A stretch of DNA of 64,000 nucleotides. Source: Delphinus delphis (Eukaryota; Chordata; Mammalia; Artiodactyla; Delphinidae). The first letter of the stretch is position 1. Each line of letters begins with the position of its first letter. Under the pieces are notes generated by a model that was given only the letters and a program-made list of their open reading frames with translations, was not told the DNA's origin and did no database searches. Both the position numbers and the translations under genes were made by a program. The stretch lies in contig NC_082693.1 of the NCBI RefSeq assembly GCF_949987515.2, positions 17,976,994 through 18,040,993 of the forward strand. The letters run 5' to 3'. This document shows, piece after piece, positions 9,857 to 22,525 of the stretch.

Positions 9857-11807
9857 GAGTTGAGGAAGATGGCGGAAGGGTTAGACGCGGGGATCACCTT
9901 CCTCCCCACAGATACATCAGAAATACATCTACACGTGGAACTGCTCCTACAGAACACCCACTGAACGCTGTCAGAAAACCTCAGACCTCCCAAAAGACAA
10001 GAACCCCACCACCACCACGTACCTGGGTAGGGCAAAAGAAAAAACAGACACAAAAGAATAGGGACGGGACCTGCACCAGTGGGTGGGAGCTGTGAAGGAA
10101 ACTAGAAGCCCCTTCCCTGGCAGAGACTGCGGGTGGCAGAGGGGGTAAGCTTCGGAGTCCCGGAGGAGAGCACAGCCACAGGGGTGCAGGGGCAAAGCGG
10201 AGAGATTCCCGCACACAGAGGATCGGTGCCGACCGACACTCACCAGCCGAAAGGCTTGTCTGCTCACCCGCCAGGACGGGCGGGGCTGGGAGCTGAGGCT
10301 CAGGCTTCGGTCAAATCCCAGGGAGAGGGCTGGGGTTGGCTGCCTGAACACAGCCTGAAGGGGTTAGTGCAACACAGCTACCCCCCAGGGAGTCCGGGAA
10401 AAGTCTGGAGCTTCCAAAGAGGCAAGACACTTTCTGGTGTCCTAGTGCGCGAGGGGAGGGGATTAACAGCGCTGCTTAAAGGAGCTCCAGAGACAGGCGC
10501 GAGCCGCGGCTAAAAGTGCCAACCCCAGAGACGGGCATGAGACGCTAAGGCTGCTACTACAGCCACCAAGAAACCTGTGTGCGGGCACAGGTCACTATCC
10601 ACACCCCCTTTCCGGGGAGCCTGTGCAGCCCGCCACTGCCAGGGTCCCGGGATCCGTCGCGGGCTCGCCCCGCACTCCATGCCCCTCCCTCCCCTCCCTG
10701 CCCCTCGCCCCCCAGCCTGAGTGAGCAAAAGCCCCCGAATCAGCGGCTCCTTTAACCCCATCCTCTCTGAGCGAAGAACAGATGCCCTCAGGCGACCTAC
10801 GCGCCGAGGCGGGGCCAAATCCAAAGCTGAACCCGGGAGCTGTGCGAACAAAGAAGAGAAAGGGAAATCTCTCCCAGCAGCCTCAGGAGCAGCGGATTAA
10901 AGCTCCATAATCAGCTTGATGTACGTGCATCTGTGGAATACATGAATAGACAATGAATCATCCCAAATTGAGGAGGTGGACTCTGAGAGCAAGGTTTATG
11001 ATTGTTTTCCCCTTTGCCTCTTTTTGTGAGTGTGTATGTGTATGCTTCTGTATGAGATTTTGTCTGTATAGCTTAGCTTTCACCATTTGTCCTAGGGTTC
11101 TGTCCGTCCGATTTTGGTTTTGTTTTACATTTTTTAAAAAAATTTTTCTTAATAATTATTTTTATTTTAATAACTTTATTTTACTTTATCTTACTTTATT
11201 TTATTTTATCCTCTTTCTTTCTTTCCCCTTCCTCCCTTCCTCCCTTCCTCCCTTCCTCCCTTCCTTTCTTCCTTTCTTTCTTTCTTCTTTTTCTCCCTTT
11301 TATTCTGAGCCGTGTGGATGAAAGGCTCTTGGTGCTTCAGTGAGGAGTCAGGGCTGTGCCTCTGAAGTAGGAGAGCCAACTTCAGGACACTGGTCCACAA
11401 GAGACCTCCCAGCTCCACGTAATATCAAACGGCAAAAATCTCCCAGAGATCTCCATCTCAACACCAGCACCCAGCTTCACTCAACGACCAGCAAGCTACA
11501 GTGCTGGACACCCTATGCCAAACAACTAGCAGGACAAGAACACAACCCCATCCATTAGCAGAGAGGCTGCCTAAAATCATAATAAGTCCACAGACACCCC
11601 AAAACACACCACCAGACATGGACCCGCCCACCAGAAAGACAAGATCCAGCCTCATCCACCAGAACAAAGGCACTAGTCCACTCCACCAGGAAGCCTACAC
11701 AACCCACTGAACCAACCTTAGCCACTGGGGACTGCCACCAAAAACAATGGGAACTACGAACCTGCAGCCTGAAAAAAGGAGGCCCCAAACACAGTAAGAT
11801 AAGCAAA
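9857..11807 (+). promoter_or_regulatory. L1 5' UTR / internal promoter region
   Basis: AAGATGGCGG at 9866-9875 is a YY1 site placed just inside the element, as in active L1s, where it sets the transcription start. 10100-10860 is GC- and CpG-rich. 10950-11320 is T-rich, with a (CTTT)n/(CCTTCCT)n tract. The long open frames here (10133-10513 plus, 10510-10851 minus) follow from base composition and are not genes. Confidence 0.75.
11209..11296 (+). repeat. Pyrimidine microsatellite (CTTT/CCTTCCTC)n inside the L1 5' UTR
   Basis: Alternating CTTTCTTT and TCCCTTCCTCCC blocks give a nearly pure pyrimidine strand of about 88 nt. A chance 122-codon open frame runs through it and its reverse. Confidence 0.85.
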
Positions 11808-12627
11808 ATGAGAAGACAGAAAAACACACAGCAGATGAAGGAGCAAGATAAAAACCCACCAGACCTAACAAATGGAGAGGAAATAGGCAGTCTACCTGAA
11901 AAGGAATTCAGAGTAATGACAGTAAAGATGATCTAAAATCTTGGAAATAGAATAAAGAAAATGCAAGAAATATTTAACAAGGACCTGGAAGAACTAAAAA
12001 GGAAACGAGCAACAATGAACAACACAATAAATGAAATTAAAAATACTCTAGAAGGGATCAATAGCAGAATAATGGAGGCAGAAAAACGGATAAGTGACCT
12101 GGGATATAAAATAGTGGAAATAACTACTGCAGAACAGAATAAATAAAAATGAATGAAAAGAACTGAGGACAGTCTTAGAGACCTCTCGGACAACATTAAA
12201 CGCACCAACATTCGAATTATAGGCGTCCCAGAAGAAGAAGAGAAAAAGAAAGGGACTGAGAAAATATTTGAAGAGATTATAGTTGAAAACTTCCCTAATA
12301 TAGGAAAGGAAATAGCCAATCAAGTCCAGGAAGTGCAGGGTTCCATACAGGATAAATCCAAGAAGAAATATGCCAAGACACATATTAATCAAACTATCAA
12401 AAATTAAATACAAAGTAAACATATTAAAAGCAGCAAGGAAAAAAAAACAAATAACAAGCAAGGGAATCCCCATAAGGTTAACAGCTGATCCTTCAGCAGA
12501 AACTCTGCAAGGCAGAAGGGAGTGGCAGGACATATTTAAAGTGATGAAGGAGAAAAACCTACAACCAAGATTACTCTACCAGCAAGAATCTCATTCAGAT
12601 TTGATGGAGAAATTAAAACCTCTATAG
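11808..12627 (+). pseudogene. L1 ORF1 remnant (RNA-binding chaperone)
   Basis: ORF1p coats L1 RNA as a coiled-coil trimer. The ATG at 11808 opens 'MRRQKNTQQMKEQDKNPPDL', and a TAA interrupts at 11934-11936. The coiled coil continues at 11961 ('LEELKRKRATMNNTINEIKN') and stops at 12144. The RRM begins at about 12190 with 'NIRIIGVPEEEE'. A shift near 12350-12410 then moves the reading to another frame for the C-terminal domain, which ends in 'RREWQDIFKVMKEKNLQPRL' at about 12520-12580. So there are at least two stops and one or more frameshifts. Confidence 0.88.
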
Positions 12628-12756
12628 GCAAGCAAAAGCTAAGAGAATTCAGCACCACCAAACCAGCTTTACAACAAATGCTAAAGGAACTTCTCTAGGC
12701 AGGAAACACAAGAGAAGGAAAAGACCTACAATAACAAACACAAAACAATTAAGAAA

Positions 12757-15700
12757 ATGGGAATAGGAACATACGTATCGATAATTACCTTAAATGTAAA
12801 TGGACTAAATGCTCCCACCAAAAGACACAGACTGGCTGAATAGATACAAAAACAAGACACATATATATGCTGTCTACAAGAGACCCACTTCAGACTTAGG
12901 GACACATACAGACTGAAAGTGAGGGGATGGAAAAAGATATTCCATGCAAATGGAAATCAAAAGAAAGCTGGAGTAGCAATTCTCATATCAGACAAAATAG
13001 ACTTTAAAATAAAGACTATTACAAGAGACAAAGAAGGACACTAAATAATGATCAAGGGATCAATCCAAGAAGAATATATAACAATTGTAAATATTTATGC
13101 ACCCAACATAGAAGCACCTCAATACATAAGGCAAATAGTAACAGCCATAAAAGAGGAAATCGACAGTAACACAATCATAGTAGGGGACTTTAACACACCA
13201 CTTTCACCAATGGACAGATCATCATAAATGAAAATAAATAAGAAAACACAAGCTTTAAATGATACATTAAACAAGATGGACTTAATAGATATTTATAGGA
13301 CATTCCATCCAAAAACAACAGAATACACATTTTTCTTAAGTGCTCATGGAACATTCTCCAGGATAGATCATATCTTGGGTCACAAATTAAGCCTTGGTAA
13401 ATTTAAGAAAATTGAAATCGTATCAAGTATCTTTTCTGACCACAACACTATGAGACTAGATATCAATTACAGGAAGAAATCTGTCAAAAATACAAACACA
13501 TGGAGGCTAAACAATACACTACTTAATAACCAAGTGATCATGAAGAAATCAAAGAATACCTAGAAACAAATGACAATGGAGACATGACGGCCCAAAACCT
13601 ATGGGATGCAGCAAAAGCAGTTCTAAGAGGGAAGTTTATGGCAATACAATCCTACCTTAAGATACCGGAAACATCTCAAATAAACAACCTAACCTTGCAC
13701 CTAAAGCAATTAGAGAAAGGAGAACAAAAAAACCCAAAGTTAGCAGAAGGAAAGAAATCATAAAGATCAGATCAGAAATAATTGAAAAAGAAATGAAGGA
13801 AATGATACCAAAGATCAATAAAACTAAAAGCTGGTTCTTTGAGAAGATAAACAAAATTGATAAACCATTAGCCAGACTCATCATGAAAAAAAGGGAGAAG
13901 ACTCAAATCAATACAATTAGAAGTGAAAAAGGAGAGGTAACAACTGACACTGCAGAAATACAAAGGATCATGAGAGATTACTACAAGCAACTCTATGCCA
14001 ATAAAATGGACAACCTGGAAGAAATGGACAAATTCTTAGAAATGCATAACCTGCCGAGACTGAACGGGGAAGAAATAGAAAATATGAACAGACCAATCAC
14101 AAGCACTGAAATTGAAACTGTGATTAAAAATCTTCCAACAAACAAAGGCCCAGGACCAAATGGCTTCACAGACAAATTCTATCAAACATTTAAAGAAGAG
14201 CTAACACCTATCCTTCTCAAACTCTTCCAAAATATAGCAGAGGGAGGAACACTCCCAAACTCATTGTATGAGGCCACCATCATCCTGATACCAAAACCAG
14301 ACAAAGGTGTCGCAAAGAAAGAAAACTACAGGCTAATATCACTGATGAACATAGATGCAAAAATCTTCAACAAAATACTAGCAAACAGAATCCACAGCAC
14401 ATTAAAAGGATCATACACCATGATCAAGTGGGGTTTATTCCAGGAATGCAAGGATTCTTCAATATACACAAATCGATCAACGTGATACACCATATTAACA
14501 AATTGAAGGAGAAAAACCATATGATCATCTCAATCGATGCAGAGAAAACTTTTGACAAAATTCAACACCCATTTATGATAAAAGCCCTGCAGAAAGTAGG
14601 CATAGAGGGAACTTTCCTCAACATAATAAAGGCCATATATAACAAACCCACAGCTAACATTGTCCTCAATGGTGAAAACCTGAAACCCTTTCCACTAAGA
14701 TCAGGAACAAGATAAGGTTGCCCACTCTCACCACTATTATTCAACAGAGTTTTGGAAGTTTTAGCCACAGAAATCAGAGAAGAAAAAGAAATAAAAGGAA
14801 TACAAATCAGAAGAGAAGAAGTAAACTGTCACTGTTTGCAGATGACATGATAATATACCTAGAGAATTCTAAAGATGCTATAAGAAAACTACTAGAGCTA
14901 ATCAATGAATTTGGTAAAGTAGCAGGATACAAAATTTATGCACAGAAATCTGGCATTCCTATACTCTAATGATGAAAAATCTGAAAGTGAAATTAAGAAA
15001 ACACTCCCATTTGCCATTGTAACAAAAAGAATAAAATACCTAGGAATAAACCTACCTAAGGAGACAAAAGACCTGTATGCAGAAAATTATAAGACACTGA
15101 TGAAAGAAATTAATGATGATACAAATAGATGGAGAGATATACCATGTTCTTGGATTGGAAGAATCAATATTGTGAAAATGACTCTACTACCCAAAGCAAT
15201 CTACAGATTCAATGCAATCCCTATCAAACTACCACTGGCATTTTTCACAGAACTAGAACAAAAAATTTCACAATTTGTATGGAAACACAAAAGACCCCGA
15301 ATAGCCAAAGCAATCTTGAGAAAGAAAAACGGAACTGGAGGAATCAGGCTCCCTGACTTCAGACTATACTACAAAGTGACAGTAATCAAGACAGTATGGT
15401 ACTGGCACAAAAACAGAAAGATAGATCAGTGGAACAGGATAGAAAGCCCAGAGATAAACCCATGCATCTCTGGTCACCTTATCTTTGATAAAGGAGGCAA
15501 GAATATACAGTGGAGCAAAGACAACCTCTTCAATAAGTGGTGCTGGGAAAACTGGACAGGTACATGTAAAAGTATGAAATTAGAACACTCCCTAACACCA
15601 TACACAAAAATAAACTCAAAATGGATTAAAGACCTAAATGTAAGGCCAGACACTATCAAACTCTTAGAGGAAAACATAGGCAAAACACTCTATGACATAA

Positions 15701-16555
15701 ATCACAGCAAGATCCTTTTTGACCCAGCTCCTAGAGAAATGGAAATAAAACCAAAAATAAACAAATGGGACCTAATGAAACTTAAAACCTTTTGCACAGC
15801 AAAGGAAACCATAAATAAGACCAAAAGACAACCCTCAGAATGGGAGAAAATATTTGCAAATGAAGCAGCTGCCAAAGGATTAATCTCCAAGATTTACAAG
15901 CAGCTCATGCAGCTCAATAACAAAAAACAAACAACCCAATCCAAAAATGAGCAGAAGACCTAAATAGACATTTCTCCAAAGAAGATATACAGATTGCCAA
16001 CAAACACATGAAAGAATGCTCAACATCACTAATCATTAGGGAAATGCAAATCAAAACTACATTGAGGTATCACCTCACACCGGTCAGAATGGCCATCATT
16101 AGAAAATCCACAAACAGTAAATGCTGGAGAGGTTGTGGAGAAAGGGAACCCTCTTGCACTGTTGGTGGGAATGTAAATTGATACAGCCACTATGGAGAAC
16201 AGTATGGAGGTTCCTCAAAAAACTAAAAATAGAACTACCAAATGACCCAGCAATCCCACTATTGGTCATATACCCTGAGAAAACCATAATTCAAAAAGAG
16301 TCATGTACCACAATGTTAACTGCAGCTCTATTTACAATAGCCAGGACATGGAAGCAACCTAAGTGTCCATTATCGGACGAATGGATAAAGAAGATGTGGC
16401 ACATATATATAATGGAATATTACTCAGCCATAAAAGGAAACGAAATTGAGATATTTGTAGTGAGATGGATGGACCTAGAGTCTGTCATACAGAGTGAAGT
16501 AAGTCAGAAAGAGAAAAACAAATACTGTATGCTAACCCATATATATGGAATCTAA
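12757..16555 (+). pseudogene. L1 ORF2 remnant (endonuclease and reverse transcriptase)
   Basis: ORF2p nicks the target and copies L1 RNA. The ATG at 12757 is followed by 'ITLNVNGLNAPTKRHRL', then a stop replaces Trp at about 12841. The AP-endonuclease core persists: QETHF at 12877-12891, GDFNT at about 13183-13197 and SDHN at about 13435. The frame breaks near 13560. The reverse transcriptase runs in pieces at 13793-14485, 14428-14715 and 14718-14969, with the catalytic FADD at 14835-14846. The C-terminal region is 14938-15963 then 16121-16555, ending 'EKNKYCMLTHIYGI'. Multiple stops and shifts make it inactive. Confidence 0.92.
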
Positions 16556-17089
16556 GAGAAAAAAAAAAAAAGGTCATGAAGAATCTAGGGGTAAGATGGG
16601 AATAAAGATACTAGAGAATGGACTTGAGGATATGGGGAAGGGGAAGGGTAAGCTGTGACAAAGTGAGAGAGTGGCATGGACATATATACACTACTAAATG
16701 TAAAATAGATAGCTAGTGGGAAGCAGCTGCATAGCACAGAGAGATCAGCTTGGTGGTTTGTGACCACCTAGAGGGGTGGGATAGGGAGGGGGGGAGGGAG
16801 GGAGTCGCAAGAGGGAAGAGATATGGGAACATATGTATATGTATAACTGATTCACTTTGTTATAAAGCAGAAACTAACACAACATTGTAAAGCAATTATA
16901 CTCCAATAAAGATGTTAAAAAACAAAAGAAGATACAAATGATGGGAGCAGAAATAAAATTTTAAATGATTATACACCAAAAAACCCCTCAAAGAATCTAC
17001 AAACAATTAAAATGAATATGTAAATTGATCATGGTTGCTGGATTATGAGGGCAATACATGGAAGTAAATTGTATTTATGTATTCTAGCA

Positions 17090-18277
17090 ACAACCAATTG
17101 AAAAATAAAATTTGAAAAACAATACTATTTATAATAATATGAAAAAATTAAATCTCTAGAAATAAATCTAATAAAATATGTGAAAGGCACTGAAAACTAC
17201 AAAGCATTAATGAGATGGGTTAAAGAAGACCTAATAAAGAACAATATCATGTTCATGGACTGGATGACTCAATATTATTAAAATGTCAAGGGACTTCCAT
17301 GACAGCCCAGTGGTTAAAGCTCTGTGCTTCCAATACAGGGGGCGCCAGTTCAATCCCTGGTCAGGGAACTACGATCCCACATGCCGCAGGATGAAGCCAA
17401 ATAAAAACCCCCAAAAAACCAAAAAATAATCAAACAAAAAAATAAAATGTCAAAATTCTCCTTATTGGTCTATGAAGTCCATTTAGTTAGATCAAAATCC
17501 TAACAGGCGTGTGTATGTGTCTTTGTGTCTGTGTGTGTGTGCATGTGTACAAATTGACAAGCATTTGTATGGAAGTGCAAAGGTCCCAGAATGGTCTCTT
17601 AAAGAAGAACAAAGCTATAAGACTTAGATGGTCAGATTTCAAGATTTACCATAAAACAGCACTAATTAAGATAATGTGGTCTGAGCCCAACGTTGCACAT
17701 GTAGATCAACGGAACAAAGTAAAGAGTACAGAAAAAGATCCACACATAAATGTTCACTTGATTCATGACAAAGGTGCAATTCAGTAAGGAGAAAAAAACA
17801 TGGTCTTTTTTAGTGAATGGTGCTTATTCAATGGGATCCATATTGGGGGAAAGAATGAATCTTACTTCTTATCATACACAAAGAAAAATTCAAGATGGAT
17901 CGTAGAATTAAACTAAAAAAAAAGTTTCTAGAAGAAGATGTAGGAGAATATCTTCATGATTTTGGGAAGGCAAAGATTTCTTAAACATGATTCACAAAAG
18001 AACTATCCATTAAAGAAAAAAATTATACCTTGACTTCATTAAATTAAGAACCTTTGTTGATTAAAAGTCGCCATTAAGTGAGTAAAAAAGGTAAGCCACA
18101 GACTGGAAGAAAGTGTTGTGATTCAACACTGTACTCAGTTTTAGACCCTTTAAAGGACTCCTACTAATCTTTTTTTAATCATCAAACAACTCAACACAAA
18201 AAAAAGAGCAAAAGACCTGAATAAGCCTTTGAAAAATTTTCAACATCATTAGTTGCTGAGGAAATGCTAATTAAAAT
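17090..18277 (+). mobile_element. Old L1 ORF2 3' fragment, split by two SINEs
   Basis: 'AATCTAATAAAATATGTGAA' and 'TTGTATGGAAGTGCAAAGGT', the GATCAACGGAACA block and 'TTTCAACATCATTAGTTG' follow the L1 ORF2 3' order. It is more diverged than the element at 9857, so it is older. One SINE interrupts it at 17290-17443 and another at 18287. A (TG)n stretch lies at about 17508-17545. Confidence 0.8.
17290..17443 (+). mobile_element. Short tRNA-derived SINE in L1, 10-bp duplication
   Basis: Head 'GGGACTTCCATGACAGCCCA', body 'CTGTGCTTCCAATACAGGGG', 'GGAACTACGATCCCACATGC' and an A-rich tail. AAAATGTCAA at 17280-17289 is repeated at 17444-17453. Confidence 0.9.
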
Positions 18278-18286
18278 GAACCTCGT

Positions 18287-18579
18287 GGGACTTCCCTGGT
18301 GGTCCAATGGTTAAGAATCCGCCTTCCAATGCAGGGGACACGGGTTCAATCCCTGGTCGGGGAACTAAGATCCCACATGCTGTGGGGCAAACTAAGCCCA
18401 GGCTCCGCAACTACTGAGCCTGTGCTCTAGAGCCCACACACCACAGCTAGAGAGAAGCCCACATGCTGCAACGAAAGGTGCTGCATGCTGCAGTGAAGAT
18501 CCTGTGTGCCAAAACTAAGACTCAACGCAGACAAATAAATAAATAAATGAATAAATAAATAAATATTTTTTTAAAAAAC
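18287..18579 (+). mobile_element. tRNA-derived SINE with 9-bp duplication and (AAAT)n tail
   Basis: Head 'GGGACTTCCCTGGTGGTCCA'. The tail is AAATAAATAAATGAATAAAT and more of the same. GAACCTCGT at 18278-18286 is repeated at 18580-18588. Confidence 0.9.
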
Positions 18580-18588
18580 GAACCTCGT

Positions 18589-21530
18589 AAGGGGATCCAC
18601 TTCCAGAATGTTGGCATGAGGAGCTCTGTAGATCCACTCCCTGAAAAAACAACCATGAATGGTGACAATTATTTTTAAAATAAAATAAATAGGGACTTCC
18701 CTGGCAGCCCAGTGGTTAAGACTCTAAGCTTCCAAAGCAGGGGGTGTTGGTTCAATCCCTGGTCGGGTAACTAAGACCCCACATGCCATGCAATGTGGCC
18801 AAATAAATAAATAAATATTTAAAATCTCTAGAAATTGTCCTAAAAGCATACAGCAAATGAAAAAATAGTTATTCAAGAAAAATGCACTGAATATTTATAA
18901 GAACAGCCAGACTCTATCACACTTGAGCAACAATTGGTTCCCTACCTCCATTGCCCCTGCCAGCTAAGCATCAAAGCTCCACTCCAAGAAGTTATGGCCA
19001 AGAAGATGGGGCTTCCTCTTCCCCTGGCTTCTAGGCAATAATTTGAAAAAAAAAAAAAAAAATCCCTAAAAATACCTCCCCAGTACTTCCCTGGGAGGAG
19101 CAAGCCACCAACATTTCTCATCCCTTCCAACTCTATCTAAATTCCAGGTGACTGCAGGCAAGAGGTTGAGGGCTTCCTTTCTCCATTCAGTTCCCACTCA
19201 TAGGGTGGAGGCCCTCCTGCTGGTGTGTCAGGCTAAAAACATTGGGGCCCTGATTGCCTTTGGCCCAGCTTGCTTATAGGTCAGAGCTTCCATATCAGGA
19301 GAGGAAAGTCAAGAAGACCAGGGGCTTTCATCATTTACCAAATCCCTGCACAAAAAAAAAGGTGTGTCACTCCAAGAGAAATGGACCGCTGTCCTCACAC
19401 CCAACTCCACAGTAAATGGTTCAGAGATTTTTTTTCCCCAAAGCATGAAGCTGGGCATTAGAACAAAGAGCTCTGAAGCTCTTCCTAAAGAAACTGACTT
19501 TATTTAGAAAAGAATGAGGGGGAATTCAAGGATAAAAATGCTCTAGAAAACAACGGAGATTTCTGTAGTAAGCAATTAGCTCCACGAAAGCAATAAAATA
19601 AATTGTACACTAACTTGTTTATCATAGAGAACCAGGGAAAGAGGTTAAAAAAAAAAAAAAAGATCTCCTGGGATAGAAAAACTACCTCCACAAGTGGCCC
19701 AAATTTAATTGGGTTAGACTGTGGATCAATTTATATACTGAGGCATTGCTGAAAACAATAGAGCAACCAGCCAGCAGTTATTGGAGTCAAATAGCTGGGT
19801 GTGATGCCAACAGAGGCAGACAGCTTAACAGAAAGATCAAGGTAAGAGACAGTCAAAAAGAGCCCTGCTAAAACCATTGTCATTCCAGAGTGACTGTGTA
19901 CATGCCCAAGGATGCACCCTCTGAGGAGTGACATCATAGAAGGTTTGAACAACACTATATACCAACTAGACTTAATGCACATCCATACAACACTTAACCC
20001 AATAGCAGCAGAATACACATTCTTCTCAAGTACACCTGGAACATTCTTCAGTATAGACCATATGCTATGCTATACAACAAGCCTCAATAAATTTTCAAGT
20101 ATTAAAATCATACAAAGTATGTTCTCTGACCACAGTGGTATTAAATTAAAAATCAGTAATAGTAGGAAAGCTGGAAAATTAACACATATTGGAAATTAAA
20201 CAACACATTCCTAACTAAGCAATGGGGCAAAGAAAGTTGGGTCAAAAAAGAAATTAAAAGAACATTAGAAAATAATTTTTTTAAATACCAAATTTATGGG
20301 ACTCAGTTAAGGCAGTGCTTACAGGGAAATTTATTGCTATAAATACATATTGATAAAAGAAAAAAGATCTCAAATCAGTAGTCTAAACTTCTACCTTAAG
20401 GTGCTAAATAAAAGAAGGCAAACTAAACCTAAAAGAAGCAGAAGGAAAAAACTATAAAGATTAGAGTGAAAATTAATGAAATAGAGAATAACAAAAAAAT
20501 GCAGAAAATCAATAAAAACAAAACTTGCATATTTTAGCTGAACTGATGGGGGGAGGGGTGGGCAATGGCAGGAACAGAACGTTACAACTGACTTTAAAGG
20601 AATAAAAAGGATTCTAGGGGAATACTATGAAATTGTTTTCAGTCAAATTAGTTAACTTAGATAAAATGGACCAATTCCCAGAAAGACACAAACTACCAAA
20701 ACTGACTCAAGGAGAAAAAGAAAATCTGAGTAGACTATAAGTTAATAGATTGAATTTGTAATCAAAAATTTTCCACCAATAAAATTCCAGATGGCTGCAG
20801 TAATAAACTTTACCAAACATTTAAAGAAGACTTAACACCAATTCTTCATAAACTCTTCCAAAGAACAGAAGAGGAGGGAATACTTCCCAACTATTCTATG
20901 AAACCAGTATCACCCTGATACCAAAATCAGATAAAGATCACAAGAAAACTACATACCAATGTCCCTTAGTAAAAGTTCTCAATGGAATATTATCAAATCA
21001 AATCCAGCAAAAAGAATTATACACTGTGACAAAATTCTTGGTAGCTATCCCAAGAATGCAAAATTGATTTAACAACTGAAAATCAATTAACCTAATACTC
21101 CATTTAAATAGAATAAAAACAAAAACCATACGATCCTCTCAACAGATGGAGAGATACATTTGACAAAGTCCCACATCCCTTTATGATAAAAAAGAAAAAC
21201 AACCTAGGAATAGAAGGGAACTTAAGCTGGCAAAGGTCATCTACAAGAAAATGAGCAGCTAACGTCATGTATAATAGTGAAAGACTTAATGCTTTCCCAC
21301 AGAAACAAGAAAAAGATGTCTGCTCTTGTCACTTCTATTCAATATTGTACTGAGGTTTTTGCCAGGGCAATTAGGCAAGAAAATTGAAAAAAAAAAAAAA
21401 AAAACTTTCCAGATGGAAAGGAAAGAAATAAAACTATCTCTATTTAGAGATGGCATGATCCTGTATCTAGAAAATCCTAAGGATGTGAGAGCCAATGCAA
21501 TCTGGAAATACTGATCATGTCCTAAGATTC
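18589..21530 (+). mobile_element. Old degenerate L1 (5' region through reverse transcriptase)
   Basis: 18589-19910 resembles an L1 5' UTR and ORF1 region ('GGCATGAGGAGCTCTGTAGA'), though this part is weakly supported. From 19912 it is clear: 'AGCAGCAGAATACACATTCT' and 'CTGACCACAGTGGTATTAAA' are endonuclease, and 20820-21500 is reverse transcriptase ending near a decayed FADD-like 'SLFRDGMILYLENPKD' at about 21440. A SINE sits at 18692-18822. Confidence 0.7.
18692..18822 (+). mobile_element. Short tRNA-derived SINE
   Basis: Head 'GGGACTTCCCTGGCAGCCCA', body 'GTTCAATCCCTGGTCGGGTA' and a tail of (AAAT)n after 'GTGGCCAAATAAATAAATA'. This is the short, older subtype that lacks the CCACAACTACTG units. 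Confidence 0.9.
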
Positions 21531-22525
21531 TCAAGTGTTGCTAGTGAGTCTGTGTCCAAGGACTATAGATTAAGTATAAATATTGAACATATTTATATAT
21601 TTAATACAGATGAATATTAAAATAGCCCTGCTGGTTTCAGCTTAGAGAGGCAGTTCATCAGCTTAGTGGGAATAGATCTCTTCAGAGTTTTGGTAATTGG
21701 GTTCTAAGAATGAAATCCCAGGGAAAACTACAGTGATTAGATGTCATTAGAGCTATGCAAAGTTTTCCTTATTGTAATGACAACAAAGCAGAGTTTTCAA
21801 GTGGTCTTTTACATTTGGCAATAGACTGGGTAAATGACTATTGAAGAAAATCTTGATGGTAGAACAGTTTGTAATTCTGAAGTTTTTTTGTTGTTTTCTC
21901 TCTGGACTGATGGAATATATCTGAGACCAGAATTTCTTTGTGCATTTGAGTTTAGATTTCAGTTTTATATTTGTTGGGACTATTATGCTTTGAAAATATG
22001 AAGAATTTGGGAACCTAGTTATACACAGAGGGCAAAATTTTAATTACTTAGAGAAATATTTTTAAAGAAAACTAACACAGGAAGAATCTATTTTTAATTT
22101 TACAATGTATCCTACATGTTTAAAAACACAGAATATGCTTGAAAGAAAAACAACCCTTTTCTTTTCTAAATACAAGTAATATGTGTTTATCAGAGAAATT
22201 AAAAAATGCTAAAAAAAAACCCCAGAAAATTATCTCATAATTTTATCATCCAAAGGTAACAGCTAGAAGTTGATATACACCTTTGAGACTTTTTTTTCCT
22301 ATGGCTATTTGTAATATGTGTGTGTTTACAAAAATGTTACCATTCTTTTTTGCAACCTGTTTGACAAAACTATAAATATCACTATAAATATGGAAATACA
22401 AGTAACACACTATAAATATGGTAAGCACAATCTTTAGTGGAGCCTTAGTATTCTGTTGTATTTAATTAATGTATTTAATCAATTCTCACTGTAGAAACTT
22501 TGTTTCTAATTTTTTGTCATAATAA
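21531..22525. other. No gene seen
   Basis: Unique AT-rich DNA with no supported frame or repeat. Confidence 0.45.

Larger units (their letters stand above)
9857..16925 (+). mobile_element. Full-length LINE-1 with target-site duplications
   Basis: The element starts 'GAGTTGAGGAAGATGGCGGA', the YY1-type start seen at intact L1 5' ends, and ends 'TCCAATAAAGATGTTAAAAA'. Flanking copies AAGAAGATAAAAATG (9842-9856) and AAGAAGATACAAATG (16926-16940) form a 15-bp target duplication with one mismatch. The order is 5' UTR (9857-11807), ORF1 (11808-12627), spacer, ORF2 (12757-16555) and 3' UTR. Both ORFs have stops and shifts, so it cannot move by itself. About 7.07 kb and not 5'-truncated, which is uncommon. 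Confidence 0.95.

Noticed and set aside
10133..10851. Long GC-rich open frames (126 and 113 codons) and a CpG-rich block
   Set aside because: They lie in the 5' UTR of the full-length L1, which starts at 9857 and whose composition gives open frames on both strands.
12048..12533. A 161-codon minus-strand frame in the L1 ORF1 region
   Set aside because: It is the antisense shadow of L1 ORF1, whose plus-strand motifs (RRM, C-terminal domain) are recognisable.
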